Assembly: GCA_937980205.1 (NCBI GenBank)
Contig: CALJKW010000030.1
Coordinates: 1-64,000 of the forward strand
Origin: an uncultured Myxococcales bacterium
Lineage (GTDB): Bacteria > Myxococcota > Myxococcia > Myxococcales > Myxococcaceae
Length of the DNA stretch: 64,000 nucleotides
Direction of reading: 5' to 3'
Made by a program: the position numbers and the translations under genes. The notes under the pieces were generated by a model. It saw only the letters and a program-made list of their open reading frames with translations. It was not told the origin of the DNA and did no database searches. This document shows, piece after piece, positions 16,222 to 24,952 of the stretch; position 1 is the stretch's first letter; the number at the start of each line of letters is the position of its first letter.

Positions 16222-17567
16222 ACGAGCTCGATCAGGCGCTGGCGCGCATCCGCGCGCTCGACCCGAAGGTTCACGCCTTCCTCCACGTCGACGAAGACGC
16301 GAAGCCCGCCGGCAGCGGAGGCCCCCTCGCCGGCATGCCCATCGCCATCAAGGACCTCATTCACGTCGAGGGCATGCCGACGACCGCGGGCTCGAAGATC
16401 CTCGGGCGCTTCCTGCCGCCGTTCAGCGCCACCGTCGTCGAGCGGCTCAAGGCCGCCGGAGCCGTGATCGTCGGCAAGGTGAACTGCGACGAGTTCGGCA
16501 TGGGCTCGAGCACCGAGAACAGCGCGTTCGGCGCGACGCGGAACCCGTACGACCTCTCTCGGACGCCCGGCGGCAGCTCGGGGGGCAGCTCGGCCGCCGT
16601 CGCCGCCGGCATGTGCACGGCGTCGCTCGGCACCGACACCGGCGGCTCGATTCGCCTGCCCGCTGCGTTCTGCAACCTCGCCGGCCTGCGGCCGACCTGG
16701 GGCCGGGTGTCGCGGTGGGGCGCGGTGGCGTTCGCGAGCTCGCTGGATCAGATCGGCCCGCTGGCGCGCACGCTCGACGTCTGCGAGCGCGTGTACCAGG
16801 TGATCGCCGGCCCCGATCCGCGCGACGCGACCTGCTCTGCCGAGCACGTGCCGCCGCCGATGGAAGCGCTCGACCTCAAGCGCCTGCGCATCGGCCTGCC
16901 GCGCGAGTACTTCGGCGCGGGGGTCGACGGCGAGGTCGACGCGGCGGTGCGCGCTGCGGCGGCGCACTACGAGAAGCTCGGCGCGAAGCTCGTCGAGGTC
17001 TCGCTGCCGCACACGAAGCACGCGCTCGCGACGTATTACCTGCTCGCGCCGAGCGAGGCCTCGAGCAACCTCGCCCGCTACGACGGCGTCCGCTACGGCC
17101 ACCGCGCCGCCGGCGCGAAGGGGCTGAGCGAGCTGTACGGCAAGACGCGCGCCGAAGGCTTCGGAGCCGAGGTGAAGCGCCGCATCATGCTCGGCACCTT
17201 CGCGCTCAGCGCGGGCTACTACGACGCGTACTACGTGAAGGCGCAGCGCGTGCGCACGCTGGTGCGGCGCGACTTCGACCGCGCGTTCGAGCAGTGCGAC
17301 GTGCTGCTCGGGCCGGTCTCGCCGGTGCCGCCGTTCGAGCTCGGAGCGGCGAAGACGCCGATGCAGCTCTACCTGATGGACGTGTTCACCATTCCCAGCG
17401 CGCTGGCCGGGCTGCCGGCGCTGGCGCTGCCGGGCGGCTTCACCGCCGGCGGGCTGCCGATCGGGCTGCAGCTCATCGGCAAGCCCTTCCAGGAGAGCGA
17501 GCTGTTCGCGATCGGGCGGGCCTACGAGCGCGAGCACCCGTGGCACGAGCGTGGGCCCGTATTATGA
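16218..17567 (+). CDS. gatA: Asp-tRNA(Asn)/Glu-tRNA(Gln) amidotransferase subunit A
   Basis: A 449-residue amidase-signature enzyme that releases ammonia from glutamine for tRNA amidation. The catalytic triad is visible as Lys45 (PIAIKDL), Ser120 (GGSSGG) and Ser144 (TDTGGS), with spacing identical to known GatA proteins. It is about 35 residues shorter at the N terminus than many homologues. The GTG start overlaps the gatC stop. The TGA overlaps the ATG of the histidine-kinase gene. Confidence 0.95.
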   Translation: MNELDQALARIRALDPKVHAFLHVDEDAKPAGSGGPLAGMPIAIKDLIHVEGMPTTAGSKILGRFLPPFSATVVERLKAAGAVIVGKVNCDEFGMGSSTENSAFGATRNPYDLSRTPGGSSGGSSAAVAAGMCTASLGTDTGGSIRLPAAFCNLAGLRPTWGRVSRWGAVAFASSLDQIGPLARTLDVCERVYQVIAGPDPRDATCSAEHVPPPMEALDLKRLRIGLPREYFGAGVDGEVDAAVRAAAAHYEKLGAKLVEVSLPHTKHALATYYLLAPSEASSNLARYDGVRYGHRAAGAKGLSELYGKTRAEGFGAEVKRRIMLGTFALSAGYYDAYYVKAQRVRTLVRRDFDRAFEQCDVLLGPVSPVPPFELGAAKTPMQLYLMDVFTIPSALAGLPALALPGGFTAGGLPIGLQLIGKPFQESELFAIGRAYEREHPWHERGPVL

Positions 17568-18469
17568 GTTCGCCCGTGGCAGACCTGCTCGACGACGTCC
17601 TCAAGGCCAGCATCGATGGCGTCTGCGTCTTCGACCGCGATCATCGCTGCACGCACTGGAACGCGGCCCTCGAGCGCCTGACCGGCGTCACCGCCGAGGC
17701 GGCGCGCGGCAAGCTGCGCGAAGAGCTCTTCTCCGAGCTCGAGCAGCGGCCCTTCACGCTCTCGTTCTCTCCCGCGGCGAACGGCGGCGTCGTCGGCATC
17801 GCGCGCAAAGGCGAGGAGGGCATCAACGAGATGCTCTCGGTGGCGTCGCACAAGCTCAAGACTCCGCTGGCGGCGCTGCAGATTCACCTCGGCGCGCAGC
17901 TGCGCGGCATTCAGCGCGGCAACTCGGACCGCGCGTGGATGGAGAAGTGCACCGCGTCGGCGATCGAGCAGTCGATGCGCATGGCGGACACCATCAACAT
18001 GCTGGTCGACGTCTCGCGCATCGACAGCGGTCGGTGGAAGCTCGACATCACCGACTTCGAGCTCGGCGCCGTCGCGAAGCACGCCGTCGACCGCCTCAAG
18101 CACACCGCGGCGGACAACGGCTGCGAGGTCCGCCTCGAGGCGAAGGGCGACCTGCACGGCCGGTGGGACCGCGTGCGGCTCGAAGAGGTGCTCGCCACGC
18201 TGCTCGCGAACGCGTTCAAGCACGGCGCCGGCAAGCCGGTCGATCTCCAGGTGACCGCGCAGGGCAGCGAGGTGCAGATCGTCGTCGCCGATCACGGCCC
18301 GCAGATGGACCCGGAGGATCTCGCGCAGGTGTTCGTGCGCGGCCAGCGCACCGCGCTGGGGCTGTGGATCGCGCGGGAGGTCGTCGTCGCGCACAAGGGC
18401 ACGATCGACGTGACCAGCACCTCCGACGGGACGCGCTTCGTCATCGTGCTGCCGAAGGCCGCGGCGTGA
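17564..18469 (+). CDS. PAS-type sensor histidine kinase inserted between gatA and gatB
   Basis: A 301-residue soluble protein with a PAS-like N terminus (about 8-60: ASIDGVCVFDRDHRCTHWN), a HisKA domain with phospho-acceptor His96 (ASHKLKTPL), and an ATPase domain with N-box LLANAFKHG (Asn216). The two glycine boxes are poor: the first reads DHGPQMD rather than DxGxG and the second RTALGL rather than GxGLGL, so nucleotide binding may be weak. ATGA overlap with gatA and GTGA overlap with gatB tie it into the operon. No response regulator is nearby and no membrane helix is seen, so partner and signal are unknown. Confidence 0.85.
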   Translation: MSSPVADLLDDVLKASIDGVCVFDRDHRCTHWNAALERLTGVTAEAARGKLREELFSELEQRPFTLSFSPAANGGVVGIARKGEEGINEMLSVASHKLKTPLAALQIHLGAQLRGIQRGNSDRAWMEKCTASAIEQSMRMADTINMLVDVSRIDSGRWKLDITDFELGAVAKHAVDRLKHTAADNGCEVRLEAKGDLHGRWDRVRLEEVLATLLANAFKHGAGKPVDLQVTAQGSEVQIVVADHGPQMDPEDLAQVFVRGQRTALGLWIAREVVVAHKGTIDVTSTSDGTRFVIVLPKAAA

Positions 18470-19869
18470 GCCTCGCCGACTTCCAGATCGTCGTCGGCCT
18501 GGAGGTCCATGCGCAGCTGCTCACCGCGACGAAGATCTTCTCGCCGGTGGCCACGTCGTTCGGCGCCGAGCCGAACGCGTCGGTGCACCCGGTGTGTCTC
18601 GGCATGCCCGGCACGCTGCCGGTGCTCAACGAGGCGGTCGTCGAGATGGCGGTGCGCGCGGGCCTGGCGCTGGGCTGCGAGATCCGCCCCATCAGCGTCT
18701 GGAGCCGCAAGCACTACTTCTACCCGGACCTGCCGAAGGGCTATCAGATCACGCAGTACGACCAGCCGATCTGCGAGCACGGCAAGGTCGGCAACGTCCG
18801 CATCCGCCGCATTCACATGGAGGAGGACGCCGGCAAGAGCGTGCACGACGCCGATGCCACGCGCTCGCTGGTCGATCTGAACCGCGCGGGCACTCCGCTG
18901 CTCGAGATCGTCAGCGAGCCCGACCTGCGCTCGGCCGACGAAGCGGTCGAGTACCTCAAGGCGCTGCGCGAGATCCTCATGGCCGTCGGCGTGAACGACG
19001 GGAACCTCGAAGAGGGCTCGTTTCGCTGCGACGCGAACGTGTCGGTGATGAAGAAGGGCGCCGCCGAGCTCGGCACGCGCTGCGAGCTGAAGAACCTCAA
19101 CTCGTTCCGCTTCATCAAGCTGGCCATCGAGGCCGAGGCCGCGCGGCAGGTCGAGCTCATCGAGGGCGGCGGCGCGGTCGAGCAGGAGACGCGGCTCTAC
19201 GACACCGTTCGCAACGAGACGCGCGCGATGCGCAGCAAGGAAGACGCGCACGACTACCGGTACTTCCCCGAGCCGGATCTTCCGCCCTGCATCGTGACGG
19301 AGCAGCTGCTCGAGCGCGTGCGGCGCACGCTGCCCGAGCTGCCCGCCGCGAAGCGCGAGCGCTACCAGTCGGAGCTGAAGCTGTCGGCCTACGACGCCGG
19401 GCTGCTCAGCGGCGCGTTCTCGTCGCTGTTCGAAGAGACGCTCAAGGCGTACGGCGGCGAGGCCAAGAAGGTCGCGAACTGGATCATCGGCGAGGTCTCG
19501 CGCCTGCAGAACGAGTCGAGCGAGCCGTCGCGGCTGACGCCGGCCCTGCTCGCGGCGCTGCTGAAAGCGGTGGACTCGGGGCGCATCTCGGCGAACGCGG
19601 GCAAGGACGTGCTCGGCGAGGTCTACAAGACCGGTCGCGGCGTCGACGAGGTCATCGCCGCGAAGGGCCTCGAGCAGGTGAGCGACACCGGCGCGATCGA
19701 GGCGGCCGTCGACGCCGTGCTCGCCGCTTCACCGTCCGAGGTGGCCGGTTACAAGGCGGGCAAGACGCAGCTGCTCGGGTTCTTCGTCGGCAAGGTGATG
19801 AAGTCGATGAAGGGGAAGGCGAACCCGAAGGTCATCAACGAGCTCTTGACCAAGAAGCTGAGCCAGTAG
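18466..19869 (+). CDS. gatB: Asp-tRNA(Asn)/Glu-tRNA(Gln) amidotransferase subunit B
   Basis: A 467-residue protein. It opens with FQIVVGLEVHAQLLT and carries YFYPDLPKGYQITQYDQP, the catalytic-cradle signature, then LEIVSEPDLRS and DYRYFPEPDLPP. The C-terminal YqeY-like tail ends in NPKVINELLTKKL. GatB binds and activates the misacylated tRNA. The GTG start overlaps the kinase stop codon. Presence of the full CAB set implies that this organism makes Gln-tRNA or Asn-tRNA by the indirect route. Confidence 0.95.
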   Translation: MSLADFQIVVGLEVHAQLLTATKIFSPVATSFGAEPNASVHPVCLGMPGTLPVLNEAVVEMAVRAGLALGCEIRPISVWSRKHYFYPDLPKGYQITQYDQPICEHGKVGNVRIRRIHMEEDAGKSVHDADATRSLVDLNRAGTPLLEIVSEPDLRSADEAVEYLKALREILMAVGVNDGNLEEGSFRCDANVSVMKKGAAELGTRCELKNLNSFRFIKLAIEAEAARQVELIEGGGAVEQETRLYDTVRNETRAMRSKEDAHDYRYFPEPDLPPCIVTEQLLERVRRTLPELPAAKRERYQSELKLSAYDAGLLSGAFSSLFEETLKAYGGEAKKVANWIIGEVSRLQNESSEPSRLTPALLAALLKAVDSGRISANAGKDVLGEVYKTGRGVDEVIAAKGLEQVSDTGAIEAAVDAVLAASPSEVAGYKAGKTQLLGFFVGKVMKSMKGKANPKVINELLTKKLSQ

Positions 19870-19895
19870 CGCGCCGGCCGACCGAGCGCGCCAGC

Positions 19896-20465
19896 TCAGA
19901 AGGCCCCTTCGGCCATGCGCTCGAGGACCTGCAGGGTGAGCGCATCGGCGCGCAGTGCCGCATCGGGTACCCGCCGCAGCATCGTCAGCGCCAGCTCCTG
20001 GCGGCCGCCGAGCATCGTGGAGAAGTGGTGCACCGCGCCGGTGGCGGTCGTCACGTCGAGCCACTGAGCCGCCGGGCGGAATCGAACCTCTTTGACGTCC
20101 GCCCAGAGAAGGCGTCGCGTTCGGCTCCAGGGCGTGGAGTACCTCAGCCCGTCGTCGTCGAACACGTGCCGTACCCTCGAGAACTCGAGCTGGAGCGGCA
20201 GCGTCAGGGCCGCGATGACCCCGTACGACACGACGAGGCCGTGAAGGTTCCGGAGCAGAAGCCCGTCGCGCACGAGCCAGTACACCAACGGCATCGGAGC
20301 GGCGAAGGCGAAAAGGGCGAAGGCCGTCGAGGCGGCTCTCACGTTCTTCGAGTACGCGAGGACGCCAGGGGCTGGCGCGGGCGACGGCCGCAGCACCCAC
20401 CACGCGAACGCCGTGACGGCAATCAGGGTGAGCCAGCCTACGAGGTTCAGATGCTGCGGCGTCAC
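19896..20465 (-). CDS. Membrane protein with PH-like C-terminal domain
   Basis: A 189-residue protein. The start is placed at a GTG (20465), giving TPQHLNLVGWLTLIAVTAFAWW as the first helix; two or three more hydrophobic segments follow (ASTAFALFAFAAPMPLVYWL and a later one). The C-terminal part, with DDDGLRYSTPWSRTRRLLWADVKEVRF, resembles bacterial PH-like domains of small membrane proteins. Function is unknown. It is convergent with gatB (26 bp gap) and 22 bp downstream of the ferritin-like gene on its own strand. Confidence 0.65.
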   Translation of the reverse strand: MTPQHLNLVGWLTLIAVTAFAWWVLRPSPAPAPGVLAYSKNVRAASTAFALFAFAAPMPLVYWLVRDGLLLRNLHGLVVSYGVIAALTLPLQLEFSRVRHVFDDDGLRYSTPWSRTRRLLWADVKEVRFRPAAQWLDVTTATGAVHHFSTMLGGRQELALTMLRRVPDAALRADALTLQVLERMAEGAF

Positions 20466-20487
20466 CCCGTCACTGTCCCACGCGCGT

Positions 20488-21276
20488 TCACGAACGGCGA
20501 GTGCGCAGCCACTCCACGATGTCCGCGGCGAGCCGCGCATGGCCGCGCTCGTCGCGCGCGATCTGTTCGAGCAGCGCACGCAGTGTTGGATCCGTCGCTG
20601 CGCGCGCGCGCCGCTCCAGCCGCTCGGCCGCGCGGCCCTCGCCGTAGACGCCGTCGTTCAGGCTCTCGGTCGCGAGCTGCAGCTTCGTGCCGGGCTCGAG
20701 CTCGGGCAGCGGCAGCGCGTCGGCGTGCTGCGGCGCCTGCAGGTGCGCTTCGGCCATCGCGAAGCAGGCTTGCGCGTGGCGGATCTCGTCGAGCGCCGCC
20801 TGGTGCGCGCGCGCGATGAGCTCGGGCGGAGCGCCGTGCGCCCACAGCTGCCACGCCAGCCTGGCGAAGGCGGGCACCGAGGCGTGCTCGGCGCGGGCCG
20901 CCGCGAGCCAGCGCGCGCCCTCGGCGGCGTCTGGAGTGACGTCGGGCATCGGCCCGCTCGCCCAGCGCGCGCCCTTGCGCCGCGGGCCGCGGACGTGCAG
21001 CGGCCGCCCTTCGGGATCCGACGTCGCGAAGCCGAAGAACAGCGCAAACCAGGCTCCGGCGAAGGCGACGGCTCCGAGGAAGAGGCCGCCGACGGCGAAC
21101 AGCACGCGCTTCTCGACGATGGACGCGATGATGAGGACGACGCCGGTCACGATGCACGCCACGCAGCACAGCGCGGTGGCGACCCAGGTCTCGCGGTCGT
21201 GGGTGCGCCAGGCGATCGCGCCGAGCACGCCGCCGGCGAGGAGGATGACGAGCTGCAGCCAGAGCAGCCGCCTCAT
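20488..21276 (-). CDS. Membrane-anchored ferritin-like protein
   Basis: A 262-residue protein with two to three N-terminal membrane helices (RLLWLQLVILLAGGVLGAIA and following), then a four-helix ferritin-like region. Candidate metal ligands are in AEHASVPAF (Glu/His), LDEIRHAQACF (ExxH) and ARDERGHARLA (ExxH), the pattern of a di-iron site. Similar proteins are often annotated only as ferritin-like. Its ATG overlaps the stop of the DUF423 gene (ATGA). Substrate and role are unknown. Confidence 0.7.
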   Translation of the reverse strand: MRRLLWLQLVILLAGGVLGAIAWRTHDRETWVATALCCVACIVTGVVLIIASIVEKRVLFAVGGLFLGAVAFAGAWFALFFGFATSDPEGRPLHVRGPRRKGARWASGPMPDVTPDAAEGARWLAAARAEHASVPAFARLAWQLWAHGAPPELIARAHQAALDEIRHAQACFAMAEAHLQAPQHADALPLPELEPGTKLQLATESLNDGVYGEGRAAERLERRARAATDPTLRALLEQIARDERGHARLAADIVEWLRTRRS

Positions 21277-21665
21277 CGCTTCGCCCCCAGGCCGAGCAGC
21301 ACCCAGCCGGCGAGGAAGCACAGGCCTCCGAACGGCGTCACCATGCCCAGCGCGCGCACGTGCGTCAGCGCGAGGACGTACAGCGAGCCGGAGAACAACA
21401 GGGCGCCGGCCGAGAACAGCCCTGCGACGAGCCAGGGGCGCCTGGGCAGCAGCGCGGCGACGAGGCCGACCGCAAGCGCGTGGATCAGGTGGTATTTCGC
21501 GCCGGTGTTCCACCAGTCGAGCGATTCGGGCCCCAGCGCCTTCACCGCGTGAGCGCCGAGCGCGCCGCACGCGACGCCGGTAAAACCCAGAAAGGCGCTC
21601 AGGCGGGTGAGCCCGGCTTGACTTCCCTTCTGATCTTCCGTATCCGACTCGCCCTTTTGGGCCAT
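21273..21665 (-). CDS. DUF423 small membrane protein
   Basis: A 130-residue protein with four hydrophobic helices and the DUF423 (YgdD/TMEM256-like) hallmarks GACGALGAHAVKA-like (here GVACGALGAHAVKALGPE), WNTGAKYHLIHALA, and SGSLYVLALT. The family lies in the inner membrane and its function is not established. It is divergent from rplU across 32 bp, so both promoters overlap its 5' region. The ATG is at 21665. Confidence 0.85.
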   Translation of the reverse strand: MAQKGESDTEDQKGSQAGLTRLSAFLGFTGVACGALGAHAVKALGPESLDWWNTGAKYHLIHALAVGLVAALLPRRPWLVAGLFSAGALLFSGSLYVLALTHVRALGMVTPFGGLCFLAGWVLLGLGAKR

Positions 21666-21697
21666 GGGCCCCTTTTTAAGCTAGAGGCAAACGACCG

Positions 21698-22000
21698 ATG
21701 TACGCCGTCATTCGAACGGGTGGAAAGCAGTATCGGGTCGCCGAGGGCGACGTGCTGCGCATCGAGAAGATCAAAGGCGATGCGGGTGCTGACGTGAAGT
21801 TCGAGGAAGTGCTGATGCTCGGAGGCGACGCCCCGAAGATCGGCCGTCCCACCGTCTCGGGCGCCACGGTCACCGGCAAGATCCTGCGGCAGGACAAGGA
21901 GCGTCGCGTGCTCCACTTCCGCAAGGAGAAGGAAGGCTGGACGCGCCGTCGCGGTCACCGTCAGCCCTTCACCGAGGTGAAGGTCATCAAGATCGGCTGA
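21698..22000 (+). CDS. rplU: 50S ribosomal protein L21
   Basis: A 100-residue protein opening MYAVIRTGGKQYRVAEGD, the L21 signature, with the C-terminal RRRGHRQPFTEVKV tail that contacts 23S rRNA. It is first in the conserved rplU-rpmA-obgE order. Only 32 bp separate it from the divergent DUF423 ATG, so its promoter must overlap that gene. A loose TTGACT (21618-21623) with TATCCG 17 bp downstream is a weak candidate. Confidence 0.97.
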   Translation: MYAVIRTGGKQYRVAEGDVLRIEKIKGDAGADVKFEEVLMLGGDAPKIGRPTVSGATVTGKILRQDKERRVLHFRKEKEGWTRRRGHRQPFTEVKVIKIG

Positions 22001-22038
22001 TCGGCCGTCTTCTTTTCGAAAGTTCGAGGCACACAGAC

Positions 22039-22317
22039 ATGGCACACAAAAAAGGTCAGGGCTCTTCGCGCAACGGGCGTGACAGCAATGCGCAGCGGCG
22101 CGGCGTGAAGGTCTACGGTGGCGAGAAGGTCACCGCGGGCAGCATCCTCGTTCGCCAGCTCGGCACCGTGATCCACCCCGGCGTCAACGTGAAGCTCGGT
22201 CGCGACTTCACGCTCTTCGCGACCGCCGACGGCGTCGTGAAGTACGAGCGCAAGGGCAAGGACAAGAAGAAGGTGTCGGTGTACCCCGATGCCCAGGCTC
22301 CCCAGGCGCAGGCCTGA
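22039..22317 (+). CDS. rpmA: 50S ribosomal protein L27
   Basis: A 92-residue protein with the conserved MAHKKGQGSSRNGRDSNAQ N terminus that reaches the peptidyl-transferase centre, then GVKVYGGEKV and ILVRQLGTVIHPGVNV. No Firmicutes-type N-terminal cleavage sequence is present. It sits 38 bp after rplU and 39 bp before obgE. The C-terminal tail is short and rich in Ala/Gln. Confidence 0.97.
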   Translation: MAHKKGQGSSRNGRDSNAQRRGVKVYGGEKVTAGSILVRQLGTVIHPGVNVKLGRDFTLFATADGVVKYERKGKDKKKVSVYPDAQAPQAQA

Positions 22318-22356
22318 TTCTCCTCGGCTGAACCGGCTGCACACCGAGCTGCAGCC

Positions 22357-23466
22357 GTGAAGTTCGTCGACGAGGTCCGCATCGAAGTGAAGGCCGGCGA
22401 CGGCGGCAACGGAGCCGTCGCGTTCCGACGCGAGAAGTACGTCGACAAGGGCGGCCCCTCGGGCGGCGACGGCGGCAACGGCGGCTCGGTGATCTTCGTC
22501 GCCGATCCCCAGCTGACCACGCTGCTCGACTACCGCTACCAGCAACACCACCGCGCGCCCGCCGGAGAGCACGGCATGGGCAGCGACTGCAACGGCAAGG
22601 CGGGAGAAGATCTCACCCTGCGCGTCCCCGTCGGCACGCTGGTGCGCGACGAGCAGAGCGGGGAAGTGCTCGCCGATCTCTCTGAGCCCGGTCAGACCGT
22701 CGTCGTCGCCAAGGGCGGCCGCGGGGGCCTGGGCAACATGAACTTCGCGACGTCGACGCGCCAGACGCCGCGCTTCGCGCAGGACGGCACGAAGGGCGAG
22801 CTGAAGATCCTGCAGCTCGAGCTGAAGCTGCTCGCCGACGTCGGGCTGCTCGGGTACCCGAACGCCGGGAAGTCGACGCTGATCTCCCGCGTCAGCCGCG
22901 CGCGTCCGAAGGTCGCCGACTACCCGTTCACCACGCTCGTCCCGAACCTCGGCGTCGTTCAGTACAAGGACGGGCTGTCCTTCGTGATGGCCGACATCCC
23001 CGGCCTCATCGAGGGCGCGAGCGAGGGCGTCGGCCTGGGCCTGCAGTTCTTGAGGCACGTCGAGCGCTGCCGCGTGCTGATCCACCTGCTCGATCTCGGC
23101 GCCGTCGCCGAGGGGCGCGATCCGTTCAAGGACTTCCAGGTCCTCAACAAGGAGCTCGCCCGGTACAGCAAGGAGCTGTCGCTGCGGCCGCAGGTCGTCG
23201 TCGCGAACAAGCTCGACCTGCCGCACGCGCGCGAGGCGCTGCCGAAGCTCGAGGCGAAGCTCGCCAAGAAGGGCATCAAGCTGCTGACGATGTCCGGCGC
23301 CACCGGCGAGGGGATTCCGAAGGTGCTCGACGCCGTCGCGCGCGTGCTGTTCGCGAAGCCGAAGCCGGCGCCGGTGGCTGCTGCTGAGCCCAAGCCGGTG
23401 AAGAAGAAGAAGGCGCCCGCGAAGAAGAAGGCGCCGGCGAAGAAGGCGAAGAAGCCGAAGCGATGA
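22357..23466 (+). CDS. obgE: Obg-family GTPase with basic Ala/Lys tail
   Basis: A 369-residue ribosome-associated GTPase. The glycine-rich Obg fold covers 1-158 (AGDGGNGAVAFRREKYV). The G domain has G1 GYPNAGKS (166-173), the switch region PFTTLVPNLG, G3 DIPG (213-216) and G4 NKLD. A C-terminal OCT domain is absent. Instead the last 30 residues are a KKKKAPAKKK-type tail likely to bind nucleic acid. The GTG start at 22357 fits the family N terminus. Obg proteins act in 50S assembly and in the stringent and cell-cycle response. Confidence 0.95.
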   Translation: MKFVDEVRIEVKAGDGGNGAVAFRREKYVDKGGPSGGDGGNGGSVIFVADPQLTTLLDYRYQQHHRAPAGEHGMGSDCNGKAGEDLTLRVPVGTLVRDEQSGEVLADLSEPGQTVVVAKGGRGGLGNMNFATSTRQTPRFAQDGTKGELKILQLELKLLADVGLLGYPNAGKSTLISRVSRARPKVADYPFTTLVPNLGVVQYKDGLSFVMADIPGLIEGASEGVGLGLQFLRHVERCRVLIHLLDLGAVAEGRDPFKDFQVLNKELARYSKELSLRPQVVVANKLDLPHAREALPKLEAKLAKKGIKLLTMSGATGEGIPKVLDAVARVLFAKPKPAPVAAAEPKPVKKKKAPAKKKAPAKKAKKPKR

Positions 23467-23467
23467 C

Positions 23468-23573
23468 GTTCACCCTGAGCGGAGCTGCCCGAAGGGCAGC
23501 GGAGTCGAAGGGCGCCGGACGCCGACTCGCGGCCCGCTTCGACTCCGCGCTGCGCGCTCCGCTCAGCGTGAAC
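23468..23573. repeat. REP-like palindromic element, copy 1 (paired arms)
   Basis: Two inverted arms. The left begins gttcaccctgagcggagc and carries ggagtcgaagggc. The right carries gcccgcttcgactccg and ends ctccgctcagcgtgaac. Each arm contains an internal mini-hairpin (ctgccc-gaa-gggcag on the left, gcgc-tgc-gcgc on the right). It fills the obgE-trmH gap, just 1 bp after the obgE stop. A second paired copy is at 36768 and a single arm at 27854. Confidence 0.9.
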
Positions 23574-23596
23574 GGAGTCTTCTCCGGGGCGCGTTC

Positions 23597-24238
23597 GTGA
23601 CTGGCGGCGGCCCGCGCTACGAGCCGCGCGAGGACGTGCCGGCTCCCGACTCGCTGCTGCTCCAGCCGCGCCTCGATCGCATCGAGCAGGTGCTCAAGGG
23701 GCGCACGCGCAACTTCACGCTCGTGCTCGATCAGCTGGAAGACGCGTTCAACATGGCGGCGGTGCTCCGCACGTGCGAGGCGTTCGGCGTGCAGGACGTG
23801 CACGTGATCGAGAACCCGAACGTGCCGTTCAAGCCGAACGCGACGGTGACGCAGGGGTGCGACAAGTGGCTCGACCTGCACCACCACAAGGACTTCGCGT
23901 CGTGCCGCGCGGCGCTGCCGGGCTTCCGCATCCTCGCCTCCGCGGCGCGTGAGGGCGCGCAGAGCCTCGCGGACATCTCGTTCGACGGAAAGGTCGCGCT
24001 CATCCTCGGGAACGAGCGCTTCGGAGTTCGCCAGGAAGTCATCGATCAGTGCGACGGTTACTTCTGGATCCCCATGCGCGGGTTCTCCCAGAGCTTGAAT
24101 ATTTCCGCGGCGGCCTCGGCGTGCGTCACCCGCGCAAGGCTCGGCAAAGAGGGCGATCTTTCCGAGGCCGAGCTGCAGAGCCTGAGAGAACGTTTTCAGC
24201 GCCTGTCCGTCAAACAGCACAAGAGGCTCTACAAATGA
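23597..24238 (+). CDS. trmH: SpoU-family tRNA/rRNA 2'-O-methyltransferase, TrmH-like
   Basis: A 213-residue SPOUT methyltransferase. Motif 1 is NMAAVLRTCEAFGVQDVHVIE, motif 2 LILGNERFGV and motif 3 IPMRGFSQSLNISAAASACV, which forms the trefoil knot that binds AdoMet. Length and the C-terminal RFQRLSVKQHKRLYK fit TrmH, which methylates G18 of tRNA; an rRNA target cannot be excluded. It starts at a GTG at 23597, after the REP element. Its TGA overlaps the lolA ATG. Confidence 0.85.
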   Translation: MTGGGPRYEPREDVPAPDSLLLQPRLDRIEQVLKGRTRNFTLVLDQLEDAFNMAAVLRTCEAFGVQDVHVIENPNVPFKPNATVTQGCDKWLDLHHHKDFASCRAALPGFRILASAAREGAQSLADISFDGKVALILGNERFGVRQEVIDQCDGYFWIPMRGFSQSLNISAAASACVTRARLGKEGDLSEAELQSLRERFQRLSVKQHKRLYK

Positions 24239-24939
24239 TGATCTTCCTGCTGTGGACGATGCTGGGCGCTGCACCGGATGCCGGCGTCGCGGCGCCGCCG
24301 CCGACCCCGTCGAAAGAGACGACCGTGCTGGTCGATCGCCTGCAGGCTTTCTACGAGCAGGCGAGCGACTTCAGCGCCGACTTCAAGCAGGAGTACACGT
24401 ACAAGGCGTTCAAGCGGACCACGACCAGCACCGGCAAGGTCATCTACAAGCGCGGCGACAAGGGCCCGCAGATGCGGTGGGACTACGAGAAGCCGGAAGC
24501 CAAGAGCTTCGTGCTCGCGCAGGACCGGGTCCGCCTCTACGACCCCGCGGCGATGACGCTCACCGTGAGCGCGATGTCGACGGACAAGCTGTCGGCCTCG
24601 GTCTCGTTCCTCTGGGGTCAGGGCAAGCTCGCGAGCGAATTCTCCATCACGCAGAAAGACTGCGCGAAGTGCACCGGCGTGCTGCTGGAGCTGAACCCGC
24701 TGCGCCCCGACCCGCGCTTCAAGCAGGTGCGCCTCGAGGTCGACCCGAAGACGGCCAGCGTGCTCAAGAGCACTGTGGTGGACCCCGACGGCAGCGAGAA
24801 CGTCATCACGTTCTCGAACCTGAAGACGAACACCGGCTTGTCGAACGAGGCGTTCAAGATCGAGGTGCCCAAGAGCACGCAGATCGTCGACCTCACGAGC
24901 GGTGTTCGCATCGTCCCTACGACCGACGGCGGCAGGTAG
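24235..24939 (+). CDS. lolA: Outer-membrane lipoprotein carrier protein LolA-like
   Basis: A 234-residue exported protein with a short signal (MMIFLLWTMLGAAPDAG) and the LolA pattern: FYEQASDFSADFKQEYTYKA, GKVIYKRGDKGPQMRWDYEKP and a C-terminal ITFSNLKTN...FKIEVP. LolA ferries lipoproteins through the periplasm, which suits a genome as rich in lipoproteins as this window. The first ATG overlaps the trmH stop; the ATG one codon later is also possible. A lipoprotein gene follows 13 bp later. Confidence 0.85.
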   Translation: MMIFLLWTMLGAAPDAGVAAPPPTPSKETTVLVDRLQAFYEQASDFSADFKQEYTYKAFKRTTTSTGKVIYKRGDKGPQMRWDYEKPEAKSFVLAQDRVRLYDPAAMTLTVSAMSTDKLSASVSFLWGQGKLASEFSITQKDCAKCTGVLLELNPLRPDPRFKQVRLEVDPKTASVLKSTVVDPDGSENVITFSNLKTNTGLSNEAFKIEVPKSTQIVDLTSGVRIVPTTDGGR

Positions 24940-24952
24940 TATCTGGCGGGAG

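Noticed and set aside
19870..19893. GCGCGC...GCGCGC repeat between gatB and its convergent neighbour as a terminator
   Set aside because: A six-base stem with a 12-base loop and no T-run is expected by chance at this GC content.
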